A stretch of DNA of 64,000 bases from contig CAKUUM010000007.1 of the NCBI GenBank assembly GCA_934692905.1, forward strand, positions 3,497 through 67,496, written 5' to 3'. The notes under the pieces are model-generated. The model searched no databases. It saw only the letters and a list, made by a program, of their open reading frames with translations, and was not told where the DNA came from. Source of the stretch: an uncultured Bacteroidales bacterium. GTDB lineage: Bacteria > Bacteroidota > Bacteroidia > Bacteroidales > Paludibacteraceae. Both the position numbers and the translations under genes were made by a program. Positions 8,733-16,792 of this stretch are shown here, piece by piece (the stretch's first letter is position 1; each line of letters opens with the position of its first letter).

Positions 8733-9647
8733 ATGAAACGGACTATACGAACAGCGATACTGCTGCCGCTGCTGCTGGCAGCGTTGGCAAGTTGCAACCG
8801 CGTGGAGGTAACGGACACCACCATAGATATAGACATCGTTTATCCGAAGGCTACGGGAGTGCTGTACAGGGTGACACCGCAGTTGTACGACTACTATTAC
8901 GTGTGTGACGCGGTGCCTGTGGCGGACTATAACCGCTTAGGCGAAAGGGAAGTGATAGACAGCCTGAACAGCATGTACAAGGAGTTGTATGAGATAGTGA
9001 AGGATATTTACGAGGAAGTGCTTGGGGAGGACGCGCCTTCGTTCCGCGAAATGCTGAACAACGGTACCATGGAGGGAAGCGAAGCACTGTTGCGTCCCGA
9101 GACGAACTACTACCTGTGCGTGATGTGCTACAACCGCCACAACCACCCCATCAAAACCATCGTGAAGCAGCCCTTTACCACCAAGGATTCGGTGGCGTCG
9201 GATATTACATTTGATGTGGCAGGGTCAGGGACGAAAGTGATAGTGACTCCGTCGAACAACGACAAGTATTTCTGGGACGTAGAGACGAAAGAGGTGATAG
9301 ACACGCGGTACTACGGGTATCCCGATTACTACTATTCGGAGGTGGTGGAGAACTATGAGCGGTACGGATTCATCAACACTATGCTGTCGCAGGGCAAAGA
9401 GAGCGAGGATTTGGCGGATATGTTTGCGCTACATACGCAAGACACGCTGTATCTGACGGCGGCAGGGTACCATAACGAAACCAACTCGCAAACCGAAGTT
9501 TACGAGTTGGTGTATCAGGGTGACAACGGCTTTTCGGTGCGCCGTGTGGAGAACGATTGGACTCTTGACGACGAAGATACCGAGGAGCAAGCCGCGTATC
9601 GGAAATTACTTGGAAAGAAGCATGTAACGCCAAGGCTCAAGCGTTAG
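8733..9647 (+). CDS. Hypothetical lipoprotein
   Basis: A 304-residue protein with a signal peptide and lipobox ALASC at about residue 20. No catalytic motif or named family is recognised. The mature part is rich in Tyr, Asp and Glu (for example YYGYPDYYYSEVVENYERYG), like many surface lipoproteins of Bacteroidales with Ig-like folds. It ends the plus-strand cluster that starts with the GH3 gene. Its last 42 bp overlap the 3' end of the convergent amylase gene. Confidence 0.6.
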   Translation: MKRTIRTAILLPLLLAALASCNRVEVTDTTIDIDIVYPKATGVLYRVTPQLYDYYYVCDAVPVADYNRLGEREVIDSLNSMYKELYEIVKDIYEEVLGEDAPSFREMLNNGTMEGSEALLRPETNYYLCVMCYNRHNHPIKTIVKQPFTTKDSVASDITFDVAGSGTKVIVTPSNNDKYFWDVETKEVIDTRYYGYPDYYYSEVVENYERYGFINTMLSQGKESEDLADMFALHTQDTLYLTAAGYHNETNSQTEVYELVYQGDNGFSVRRVENDWTLDDEDTEEQAAYRKLLGKKHVTPRLKR

Positions 9648-10964
9648 GGTGTGGCTGGCACCGAGCGCCACCTTCTTCCCGCACAGACATTGGTACTCGC
9701 CCGCGTAGTCGCCCAGATTGAGGGTGACGGTTTGCGGTTCGGAGGACATATTCATGATGGCGATAACGGTGTTGTCGCCACATTTTTTGCACTCCAGATG
9801 GCGAACACAGGCGAAGATGTTGGCATTGTCCGCCCCGATGCGCTGCATGGGTGCGCCGAGTTCGTTGCTGTACAAGGCGCGGTTGTTGGCACGGAAAGCG
9901 TTGAGGTTCTTGTAAACAGCGTATTGCGGTGCGTCGGGTACGCGGTCGATAACGTCTTTCTCAAAGAATGACAAGCGGTGGTGGTTGCCGGAGAGTTGAC
10001 CGGTGTAAATCATCGGCATGCCGGGGACCACGTAGGTGAAGGCAGCGAAGAGTTCAGCCCCGTCGCCCATGCGCTCGAACTCGGTGCCATTCCATGAGTT
10101 CTCGTCGTGGTTGCTGGTGAAATTCATACGGATAGCCTCGGGGCGGAGTGTGGTATCGACTTTGGCGAAGTAGCCCCAAAGGTCGTCAACCGTGCTCTTG
10201 CCCTGCGCTACGGCGTTCATAAGGTGGTGGAGTTCCCAACCATAGTACATGTCGAATGCCGACTCGGTGAGTTCCTGTGCTTTGTCCTCGTTCTCGGCGA
10301 GTGTGAACATGTCGGGGTGCGACTGGCGGAGTTCTGCCATAGCGTCGTTCCAGAAGTCGGTGGGCACTTCGCCTGCAACATCACAACGGAAACCGTCGAT
10401 GCCGATAGAGTCCATCCACCAGTGCATGGCCTGTTTCATAGCGGCGCGCATGTCCTCGTTGTCGTAGTTGAGTTTGGATATGTCGGTCCAGTCGTACTGC
10501 ACCATAAGGTTGCCGAGGCTGTCGCGGTAGTGCCACCCGTCGTTGAGCGTCCACGGGCTGTCGGGCGCGGTGTGGTTAGCCACCCAGTCGAGAATGACCT
10601 TGAAGCCGAGACGGTGTGCCGTGGCGAGGAAATGCTCGAAGTCGGCGCGTGTGCCGAACTCGGGATTGATTTGGCAATAGTCAATGATAGAGTAGTAACT
10701 GCCAAGGGTGCCCTTGCGTGTGAGTTTGCCAATGGGCTGGCAAGGCATGACCCAGATGATGTCGATACCATTGTCGCGGAGTTCGGGCAGCAAGGCTTCG
10801 GCAGCGGCAAAGGTGCCCTCGGGGGTGAGTTGCCGCGTGTTGAGTTCGTAGATAGTGGCATCGTACGCCCAGTCGGTGTGACGATGCTGGCAGCATGGCT
10901 GCGGCTTGGTGGTGCAGGACGAGAACGCCAGCAGACCAAGAGCGAAAATTAAGAGTTTCTTCAT
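9606..10964 (-). CDS. GH13 alpha-amylase family lipoprotein
   Basis: A 452-residue glycoside hydrolase family 13 enzyme with lipobox FSSC. It should hydrolyse alpha-glucosidic bonds in starch-like glucans at the outer membrane or in the periplasm. The four conserved regions are present: DWVANH near residue 130, GFRCDVAG near 195 with the nucleophile Asp, the acid/base Glu in TLAENED near 225, and NFTSNHDENSW near 285. There is a (beta/alpha)8 barrel plus a short C-terminal beta domain, and no starch-binding module. No SusC or SusD gene is adjacent. A TACCTTTG-like box (TATCTTTG) sits about 140 bp upstream. The gene is convergent with and overlaps the preceding lipoprotein gene by 42 bp. Confidence 0.92.
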   Translation of the reverse strand: MKKLLIFALGLLAFSSCTTKPQPCCQHRHTDWAYDATIYELNTRQLTPEGTFAAAEALLPELRDNGIDIIWVMPCQPIGKLTRKGTLGSYYSIIDYCQINPEFGTRADFEHFLATAHRLGFKVILDWVANHTAPDSPWTLNDGWHYRDSLGNLMVQYDWTDISKLNYDNEDMRAAMKQAMHWWMDSIGIDGFRCDVAGEVPTDFWNDAMAELRQSHPDMFTLAENEDKAQELTESAFDMYYGWELHHLMNAVAQGKSTVDDLWGYFAKVDTTLRPEAIRMNFTSNHDENSWNGTEFERMGDGAELFAAFTYVVPGMPMIYTGQLSGNHHRLSFFEKDVIDRVPDAPQYAVYKNLNAFRANNRALYSNELGAPMQRIGADNANIFACVRHLECKKCGDNTVIAIMNMSSEPQTVTLNLGDYAGEYQCLCGKKVALGASHTLTLEPWRYMLLSK

Positions 10965-10999
10965 TGTTGTTTATGTTTGTTTGTTGTCAATGCTTTTGT

Positions 11000-11044
11000 T
11001 ATAGAATAGTTATTGGATAGTTATATGTTGTGCATTCCTTGCTG
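11000..11044 (-). repeat. 11-bp tandem array in the amylase leader
   Basis: Four consecutive 11-bp units on the plus strand: TATAGAATAGT, TATTGGATAGT, TATATGTTGTG, CATTCCTTGCT, then G. The same layout occurs at 18250-18294 and 44465-44520, each just upstream of a minus-strand gene. It lies between the amylase promoter box and start codon, so it is probably transcribed. Confidence 0.65.
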
Positions 11045-11103
11045 ATGAGGAGTATATTCGGTCAGACGGTATAGTTTATATCCTGTGTATCTTCATCGGC
11101 AGG

Positions 11104-11111
11104 CAAAGATA
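11104..11111 (-). promoter_or_regulatory. Promoter -7 box for the amylase gene
   Basis: The minus strand reads TATCTTTG, matching TAnnTTTG. The predicted leader is about 130 nt and contains the 11-bp array. Confidence 0.6.
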
Positions 11112-11203
11112 CAATAATTCTGTGAATTGTACAATATAGCGGCGCTATATGCGTTCAGTATATTTACGAAAACGTTTGTTGCAGTTTGTTTGAAAGATAT
11201 CCT

Positions 11204-11236
11204 CAGGGTAAGGTCAGGGAAACCGCAGGGAAATGG
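11204..11236 (+). repeat. 11-bp tandem array, CAGGGTAAGGT type
   Basis: Three 11-bp units: CAGGGTAAGGT, CAGGGAAACCG, CAGGGAAATGG. A close relative with the same first unit lies at 62632-62664. Confidence 0.65.
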
Positions 11237-11266
11237 TGTAGCGATGACTATGCCTAATATGCAAAC

Positions 11267-11296
11267 AAAAAAGAGACAATCACGAGGACTATCTCT
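11267..11296 (-). terminator. Terminator after tRNA-His
   Basis: In the minus-strand RNA, AGAGAUAGUC pairs with GAUUGUCUCU over 10 bp (with G-U pairs) around a 5-nt loop, followed by a run of six U. It starts about 11 bp after the tRNA 3' end. Confidence 0.75.
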
Positions 11297-11306
11297 TTCT
11301 TCTTCG

Positions 11307-11380
11307 GGTGGAATGTGGGGCTCGAACCCACGACACTCGGAACCACAATCCGATGCTCTACCAACTGAGCTAAGACCACC
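11307..11380 (-). tRNA. tRNA-His (GTG)
   Basis: The minus strand folds as a tRNA with D stem GCTC/GAGC, anticodon stem TCGGA/TCCGA around loop TTGTGGT (anticodon GTG), and T stem GTGGG/CCCAC around TTCGAGC. An extra 5' G facing discriminator C73 is the known tRNA-His identity feature. CCA is not encoded. The acceptor stem as I read it, GTGGTCT against ATTCCAC, has two adjacent mismatches (positions 5-68 and 6-67), which is unusual. A terminator follows and a promoter box lies about 200 bp upstream. Confidence 0.93.
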
Positions 11381-11407
11381 ATATCGTCGTCGCCGGCTCG
11401 GAAACGG

Positions 11408-11494
11408 AACAGCGCCCTGCGCTGTTAATTTCTCGCCGCTCCTCCTCTCCGACCCGAAATAAATTTCGTGTCGGTATGTGTGCCTTCGGCACAC
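11408..11494 (-). other. Three-hairpin leader upstream of tRNA-His
   Basis: Three consecutive hairpins lie between the promoter box at 11576 and the tRNA: GTGTGCC-GAA-GGCACAC (11478-11494), CCGAC/GTCGG enclosing CGAAAT/ATTTCG (11449-11474), and AACAGCGC/GCGCTGTT with a 3-nt loop (11408-11426). The transcript would carry about 190 nt before the tRNA. This could be a processed leader, a small RNA, or repeat-derived; no known RNA family is recognised. Confidence 0.5.
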
Positions 11495-11575
11495 TACAGA
11501 GCGACCACGTACTCCTTGAAAAGCCCTTTGACCTTATTTGAAAGAGATTAAGGATACTTTTCTCGAAAGCGGGTG

Positions 11576-11583
11576 CAAAGGTA
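11576..11583 (-). promoter_or_regulatory. Promoter -7 box for the tRNA-His transcript
   Basis: The minus strand reads TACCTTTG (TAnnTTTG) about 195 bp upstream of the tRNA. Confidence 0.65.
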
Positions 11584-11680
11584 GTGCTTTTTTTTGACAT
11601 AGCAAAATATAAGCACAAAAAAGTGATGTTTTTTCGAAAAAGTGTGGATAAACGGGGTAGGGGAGTGTGTGGTAGGCGGG

Positions 11681-12214
11681 TTATTCCTGACCTTTGGATG
11701 GGGCGGAGTGATCGGGAATGTTGAGGGCAGATACCTGCGACTGGACTTGTGCCCAGGCTTTCTCGGCGAGAGGGGTGGTGTAGTTGTAGATGATGGATTG
11801 TTGTTTCAGGTCGTCTTGGAAGAAGTGAAACTGGTCGTCCAAACGGTGTACGCAAAGGACAAGCAGCAGGACTACTATCGCCCACTTTGCGACACCAAAG
11901 AGTGCGCCCAAGAGACGGTTGAGCCAGCCCAAACTAATGGCTTTGAAGAGTCTGGAGATAAGGCGTGCGGCAATGTTGAGAAACAAGGCTATTGCTAAGA
12001 ATATCAGTGAGTAAGCCACAACCGCACACACTGCCTCCGGCCATGCAAACTGACGCATAAGCCATAGTGCAAAGTTGGCACCCCACACTTTGGCTCCAAC
12101 GAAACCTAAGACGATACCAACGATGGCTGTGAGTTCCACTACCAACCCCCTCATCAGCCCTCGAACAAGGCCAATGAGAAGGGGTAGGAGAATAAGAATG
12201 TCAATCCAAGTCAT
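11681..12214 (-). CDS. CvpA family membrane protein
   Basis: A 177-residue integral membrane protein with four predicted hydrophobic segments, at about residues 5-22, 25-48, 60-85 and 100-120. The opening WIDILILLPLLIGLVRGLMRG is typical of CvpA/colicin V production family proteins. Their exact biochemical role is unsettled; they have been linked to envelope homeostasis. I start at 12214 (MTWIDIL) because the 12 residues further upstream look unrelated. The C-terminal 50 residues are hydrophilic. It is the last protein gene of the minus-strand run from asnS. Confidence 0.82.
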   Translation of the reverse strand: MTWIDILILLPLLIGLVRGLMRGLVVELTAIVGIVLGFVGAKVWGANFALWLMRQFAWPEAVCAVVAYSLIFLAIALFLNIAARLISRLFKAISLGWLNRLLGALFGVAKWAIVVLLLVLCVHRLDDQFHFFQDDLKQQSIIYNYTTPLAEKAWAQVQSQVSALNIPDHSAPSKGQE

Positions 12215-12220
12215 AATCAA

Positions 12221-12312
12221 GTTCGCTGCGCGAATGTAAATAGTTCGCAAAGCGAACGTACGTTACTGCGTGTAGGTTACTCGCGGAGCGAGTGTATATT
12301 ACGTTGTGTAGA
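12221..12312 (-). repeat. Hairpin and 14-bp repeat block between cvpA and the DUF5689 gene
   Basis: Two short hairpins, GTTCGC-AAA-GCGAAC (12243-12257) and ACTCGC-GGA-GCGAGT (12279-12293), are set in units resembling the 14-bp repeat at 3161-3222 (for example GTTACTGCGTGTAG). The element could act in mRNA stability or partial termination. Confidence 0.55.
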
Positions 12313-12326
12313 GCGTTATTTGGGTA

Positions 12327-13478
12327 TTACTTGGAGTACTCGATGCGCGGCCAGAGGGTGCCTTTGTCATCGCGTAAGTCTAAATCATCCAATGAACGAA
12401 TGGTAATAGCCCAGTCGTCAACAGCCGGTCCGTAGTTTGTGGGATTGTTTGTGGCTTTTAGCCCATTGTCCATATAGAAACCGAGAATACCTACGATGTC
12501 TCCGGTGTAGTCAGCACAGCCATCTACGCTATTCGGGGTTGCCCCAGGTAAGTAGAATAGTGCAAACTTAGCGTATTCCGATGTGGAAACGGCGGTATAA
12601 TTGCCTGCTTCGTCCTTGATGACACGCCCTTGCGGATAACCGATATTACCGGTTGTCGGGGCAAAGACATTGGCGTTTTTGCCATTCGTGAAATCGTTGG
12701 GGTCGGTAAATTCGCAGGTAGCAGGTTTACCGTAATTGAAATACTCTCCGGAGAAATGTACATTCTTCAAGCGTACCAAACGGGCATCTAACCGACGCGT
12801 TTCTTTCAGACCCAGTATGGAGGTGAAATCAGTAATGAGCATCTCGTCATAAACCAACTTGGAGACATCGGGTTTGCCAATGCACGATACGTGTTCCTTG
12901 AAGATAGCCATCGGAATACGTCCTGAAGCCCAACCTACTTTCTCGTCGGGACTGTTAGCATACGTATTGTTGTTGTAGGACGGCACACAGAGTTGGGGTT
13001 GGTTGGCATAGCGTCCGACTGCCAGACCGTCCACGCGAATCAGTACCTCCTGTCCGATTTGGTAAAGACCACCTACCGAACCTGCATCCACAGAGATACG
13101 GAGTGCCTGTTGTTCGCCATCCACAACCTGTTGGATACACAACGACTTGTAGAAGTTACCTGCATAGTCATCGGTCGTGATACGTCCGCGAATGTACACG
13201 GGTTTCTCCGCCTTGGAAATGGTATCAATAGAGAAAAGATAAAACGTATCACCATCAAGGACACATAGTGAACGTTGTCTGTATGGCGAAGTCGCGCTGA
13301 GATAGTTGCCTTCCTCGGTCATGTATGTATCAAGGAACTCGTTGATAGTGAGCAATGTGCCTTGCTGGATGAGTTCCGTGGCTTGGTCTTCGGAAAGGAA
13401 GAGTGACGCCTCGTCAATGGGTTTGGGTGTGCAGGCAAAGCACACAGCCGCGAGGGCGATATATAGAAACTTCTTCAT
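12327..13478 (-). CDS. DUF5689 domain lipoprotein
   Basis: A 383-residue predicted lipoprotein with lipobox VCFAC near residue 16. Residues 40-250 contain the tandem OB-like segments seen in DUF5689 proteins (DTFYLFSIDT, VYIRGRITTDDYAGNFYKSL, then EVLIRVDGL and RLVRLKNVHF). Proteins of this family are often encoded next to a TonB-dependent receptor and probably sit at the outer membrane; their ligand is not known. The start is only 5 bp after the stop of the TonB receptor gene, so the two are one operon. Confidence 0.8.
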   Translation of the reverse strand: MKKFLYIALAAVCFACTPKPIDEASLFLSEDQATELIQQGTLLTINEFLDTYMTEEGNYLSATSPYRQRSLCVLDGDTFYLFSIDTISKAEKPVYIRGRITTDDYAGNFYKSLCIQQVVDGEQQALRISVDAGSVGGLYQIGQEVLIRVDGLAVGRYANQPQLCVPSYNNNTYANSPDEKVGWASGRIPMAIFKEHVSCIGKPDVSKLVYDEMLITDFTSILGLKETRRLDARLVRLKNVHFSGEYFNYGKPATCEFTDPNDFTNGKNANVFAPTTGNIGYPQGRVIKDEAGNYTAVSTSEYAKFALFYLPGATPNSVDGCADYTGDIVGILGFYMDNGLKATNNPTNYGPAVDDWAITIRSLDDLDLRDDKGTLWPRIEYSK

Positions 13479-13483
13479 AATGC

Positions 13484-16400
13484 TTAGAATTTGTATTGGA
13501 TGTTAAGATAGAAGTTAGTTCCCCATGCGTAGTAGTACTTAGCAGGGAATTTCCATGCATTGGAACCGATAACGGAGTTCTTGGAATCCTCTACGCCTTG
13601 GCGTGTCTGACGCGGCAAGCGGGCTTGCTGATAGCCACCTGTCTTGAAGTGGGTGTTGTTGAGCAAGTTGTTGACCGTCAAGTTGATAGATATAGACTGG
13701 CGATTTTTGAGGTAGATGAGTTTTCCGACACTGACATCGACCAGGAAGCGGTTGTACCACTGATTGTCGGTAAGCATCTCCTGGTCGGACATCAGATTGT
13801 ACGGGTATTTGAGTTGCGGAACTCCGTACTTGTCGTACATAACCTCGTTGTTCTCATCTTTCTGAATAGCATTGGTGTAGGAGTCTCCATACCAACCGTT
13901 AACGGCACTGCCGTCAGCACGTACGCCGGTGTAAAGACCTTGCATGCGGCGGGATGGCGCGAAGTCGAGGTAACTCCAGTCGAAGTAACTGACAGTGATG
14001 TCTGCAAACCACATCTTCGGATGGAAGAAGGACAGTTTGAGGCTGGTATTGACTTGCGGACCGGTAGCGACGTGGAGCCCCTTGATGAGCACACTGTCGC
14101 GGAGTTCGTAGATAGGACCTTCGGCGTTCTCTGCCAATGCCATACCGTTCTCTGCGGAAGTGACAGAATATGCATTCGAGGTGTAGCGGTAGTCGCCTAC
14201 GGAAACAACGCCCGTGAGGGTGAAATACATACCGAGTTTGACAGCAGCGGCTGCCTCAATGCCCATGTGGCGGCGGTTGATGCCTGTAAGGGACTGATTG
14301 ACAAAGGTGCGTGCCTCGTCATCATAGTAACCGTTGAGTTCCGTGCCATCCCAGAACTGCGTATAGAATCCCGTGATACGTCCACGCACAAGGGGATAGT
14401 TGAAGGCATAGGTGAGGTCGGCACTTGTCATCTTCTGGCTGGCTCCGAAATACTCATGCAACCACGATGTGCCGTCGCGCTTTGCGTAAGCAGATGCCTG
14501 GTCGTGGCGGTAGATTGCCTCAACAGCACGGTCGTGTACGCGCGGGGATATATAAGCGTCACGGGCAAGGGGTGCTGTAGTTTCCGCCATGGCATTGACC
14601 TTCAATTGGTTGCGTCCGTTAATCTTATAGGTGGCTCCCAGTTTGAATGCGGGGTCGATAAAGTGGTGTGTGTAACCAACCAGCGCAGCACCTTCGGCGG
14701 GGTAGTTGCCGTCCAGTACATTCTGCGCCTGATTACCAAGGTAGTACTGCGCATAGTCGGGGTTGAGGCGTGCAAGATACCATGCACGTCCGTTGACCAT
14801 GTTGGTGGTACGCTGCATAGACGAATAGGTGAACTGCAGTGCGTAGTAGAGGTCCACTTCGTTCCAGTTCCACTCGTTTTGCGCCCAGAGTTTGGCGTTC
14901 ATCATGTTGATACGGTAATCGTATCCGAAACGTCCGTCGGTGGTGATGGCAGCGTTGGGGTTGGCGAGGTTGTTCTGCTTGACATTGTTGATGTCTTCCT
15001 GCGTCAAGCCGATGTTAGTAGCCAATTCTTTGATGTCGCGCTCTGCGAAGGGGTCCACGTCAATCCACTGGTTGCCACCGAGAAGGTCGTCCACGGTCTT
15101 GTAGTGGATACCCTGCGAGCCTTTGGCTTCCAAGCCGACGGTAGCGGTGAGGTGGTCCACAGAGGTGTTGCGGTAGTTGATATTGAGCATGCCCTCCTGT
15201 ATGTCGTTGTGCCTACGCTCCAACATGTAGCGTGCCGAACCTTCGGGGTTGTTGGCATTGTTGGCGTAGTTGGCTGCGTAGAGGGCGTCCCAGTCGATTT
15301 GGGTGGTCTTGCTATCGCGTGAGGTCCACAAGTCGGTGAGGGTGGAGTAGGTACTCATGTCCACCGAAGGACCTACGTAGGTGCCGTTGTAGGTGGAGCC
15401 GGAACCGAGCGAAGAGCCTCCCCAGGCGGAGCCGTTCCACGTCTTACCGATATAGTTGCCGTCTTTGTCGAGTTGCCCGTCGAAAAGGAAGGACGGCATA
15501 TTGCGGTAGTAGTCGGGGCGCGGGTCGGGCGCATTGTAGAACGTGAGTGCCGAGTTGGAATAGAACGAGTAGTGGTATCCCAAGCCGAACTTGATGCGGT
15601 TGGTCTCGTTGATGTTCCAGTCGAAAGCGGCAATGATTGTCGGGTCGTAGGACTTCACGATACGCGAGTTGCGCACTTGTCCGTTCTGGTAGCCCCAGTA
15701 GGGATTATAGTTGTTGTAGCCCCATGAGGTACGGTTGTACTGATTGGTGAGGTTGTAGGTCTCCTGCGTAACGGCAGCCGATTGCCCGCGCATGGTGGGA
15801 GCACCAAACGTGATGAGTGACAGCCGCTTATCCTTGCCCCATTGCTTTTCGGCAGTCAAGAAATAGCCTACGGAATTGTAGGTGATACCCTCGCCGATAC
15901 GTCCTTTGACATCGATGTACGGGCTGTAGCGCCAAGCGAGTTGGGCAGCAAAAGCCCAGCCGTTGTCGAGCAGACCGCTGGCGTAGGTGGCACGTGCGGC
16001 ACCCTTGTAGTTGCGGTTGGTGCCCGCAAGACCTACCTTCCAGCCTTGTGCGTAGTTGGTAGCCGATTGGAGATAGTTGGTGGATTTGCCGAGCGAGCCA
16101 AAGGTAAAGTTGTTGGATTCTATGCCCTCCACTACCTCGCGGTACCGCGTAGCGTCGTTGAGTCCTCCCATTGCGGAGAAGTTGAACTGTCCGCGCTCTG
16201 CCGAGTTGAATGAGATACCCTCAATGTAGTTCTGCTCGTAGATTTGCTCGTAGCCGCGTGCACGGTAGCGCGCGTTGGACCAAGCAAATGAGGTGGTGGA
16301 GTTGAAAACATCCTGACTGGCACTGGAGGCTGACGCCATGGATTGGGTCTTGCCCTCGTCGTCATTGAGGTCGGCTTCGGCAAGGTTGAGGAGTACTTCC

Positions 16401-16738
16401 TCCTGCGCCTCGCGTGCAATGTCCACCTGCATGAGAATGGCTCCGAGGTCGTTGAGTTGCCCTTTCTGCAACTGAATGAGTTGAATGTCAGACACATAGC
16501 CATCTGCTTCGAGGATGACTTCCTCGTCTATCGGCTCCAGATAGGTAAGCGAGAACTCACCATTGGCATTGGTCGTGGTAGAGATGCCTTGGTTGCCGAG
16601 CGTGACTGTGGCACCCGAAATGCCCCGTTGGTCGGCGGTAACGAGACGCCCCACCAACCGTGTGGCATCGTCTGCGTACGCCGTAGCCGAGAGCAGAGTG
16701 GCGACAGTCAGCAGCAAAGCAAAGATACTTTTTCGCAT
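13484..16738 (-). CDS. TonB-dependent receptor with carboxypeptidase regulatory-like domain
   Basis: A 1084-residue outer-membrane receptor. A signal peptide (about residues 1-22) is followed by a CarboxypepD_reg-like domain (about 25-100: LVGRLVTADQRGISGATVTL and ANGEFSLTYLEP). Then comes a plug-like region (about 140-260) and a long aromatic-rich beta-barrel ending FYLNIQYKF, with the expected C-terminal Phe. I start at 16738 because the 13 residues upstream are hydrophilic and precede a good signal peptide. No SusD-like partner is present; the adjacent DUF5689 lipoprotein probably fills the accessory role. The ligand is unknown, and metal-chelate or peptide uptake are only guesses. Confidence 0.88.
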   Translation of the reverse strand: MRKSIFALLLTVATLLSATAYADDATRLVGRLVTADQRGISGATVTLGNQGISTTTNANGEFSLTYLEPIDEEVILEADGYVSDIQLIQLQKGQLNDLGAILMQVDIAREAQEEVLLNLAEADLNDDEGKTQSMASASSASQDVFNSTTSFAWSNARYRARGYEQIYEQNYIEGISFNSAERGQFNFSAMGGLNDATRYREVVEGIESNNFTFGSLGKSTNYLQSATNYAQGWKVGLAGTNRNYKGAARATYASGLLDNGWAFAAQLAWRYSPYIDVKGRIGEGITYNSVGYFLTAEKQWGKDKRLSLITFGAPTMRGQSAAVTQETYNLTNQYNRTSWGYNNYNPYWGYQNGQVRNSRIVKSYDPTIIAAFDWNINETNRIKFGLGYHYSFYSNSALTFYNAPDPRPDYYRNMPSFLFDGQLDKDGNYIGKTWNGSAWGGSSLGSGSTYNGTYVGPSVDMSTYSTLTDLWTSRDSKTTQIDWDALYAANYANNANNPEGSARYMLERRHNDIQEGMLNINYRNTSVDHLTATVGLEAKGSQGIHYKTVDDLLGGNQWIDVDPFAERDIKELATNIGLTQEDINNVKQNNLANPNAAITTDGRFGYDYRINMMNAKLWAQNEWNWNEVDLYYALQFTYSSMQRTTNMVNGRAWYLARLNPDYAQYYLGNQAQNVLDGNYPAEGAALVGYTHHFIDPAFKLGATYKINGRNQLKVNAMAETTAPLARDAYISPRVHDRAVEAIYRHDQASAYAKRDGTSWLHEYFGASQKMTSADLTYAFNYPLVRGRITGFYTQFWDGTELNGYYDDEARTFVNQSLTGINRRHMGIEAAAAVKLGMYFTLTGVVSVGDYRYTSNAYSVTSAENGMALAENAEGPIYELRDSVLIKGLHVATGPQVNTSLKLSFFHPKMWFADITVSYFDWSYLDFAPSRRMQGLYTGVRADGSAVNGWYGDSYTNAIQKDENNEVMYDKYGVPQLKYPYNLMSDQEMLTDNQWYNRFLVDVSVGKLIYLKNRQSISINLTVNNLLNNTHFKTGGYQQARLPRQTRQGVEDSKNSVIGSNAWKFPAKYYYAWGTNFYLNIQYKF

Positions 16739-16792
16739 AAGATGTTGTTTTTGAATTGATATTCTGTTGGTAACCAACCGCCTGCACAGGTA

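Noticed and set aside
11093..11494. A minus-strand frame translating through the tRNA region (GGLSSVGRASDCG)
   Set aside because: This is the familiar translation artefact of a tRNA gene.
13496..15322. A 608-codon open frame on the plus strand opposite the TonB receptor
   Set aside because: It is a shadow of the receptor's codon bias; no recognisable motifs or start context.
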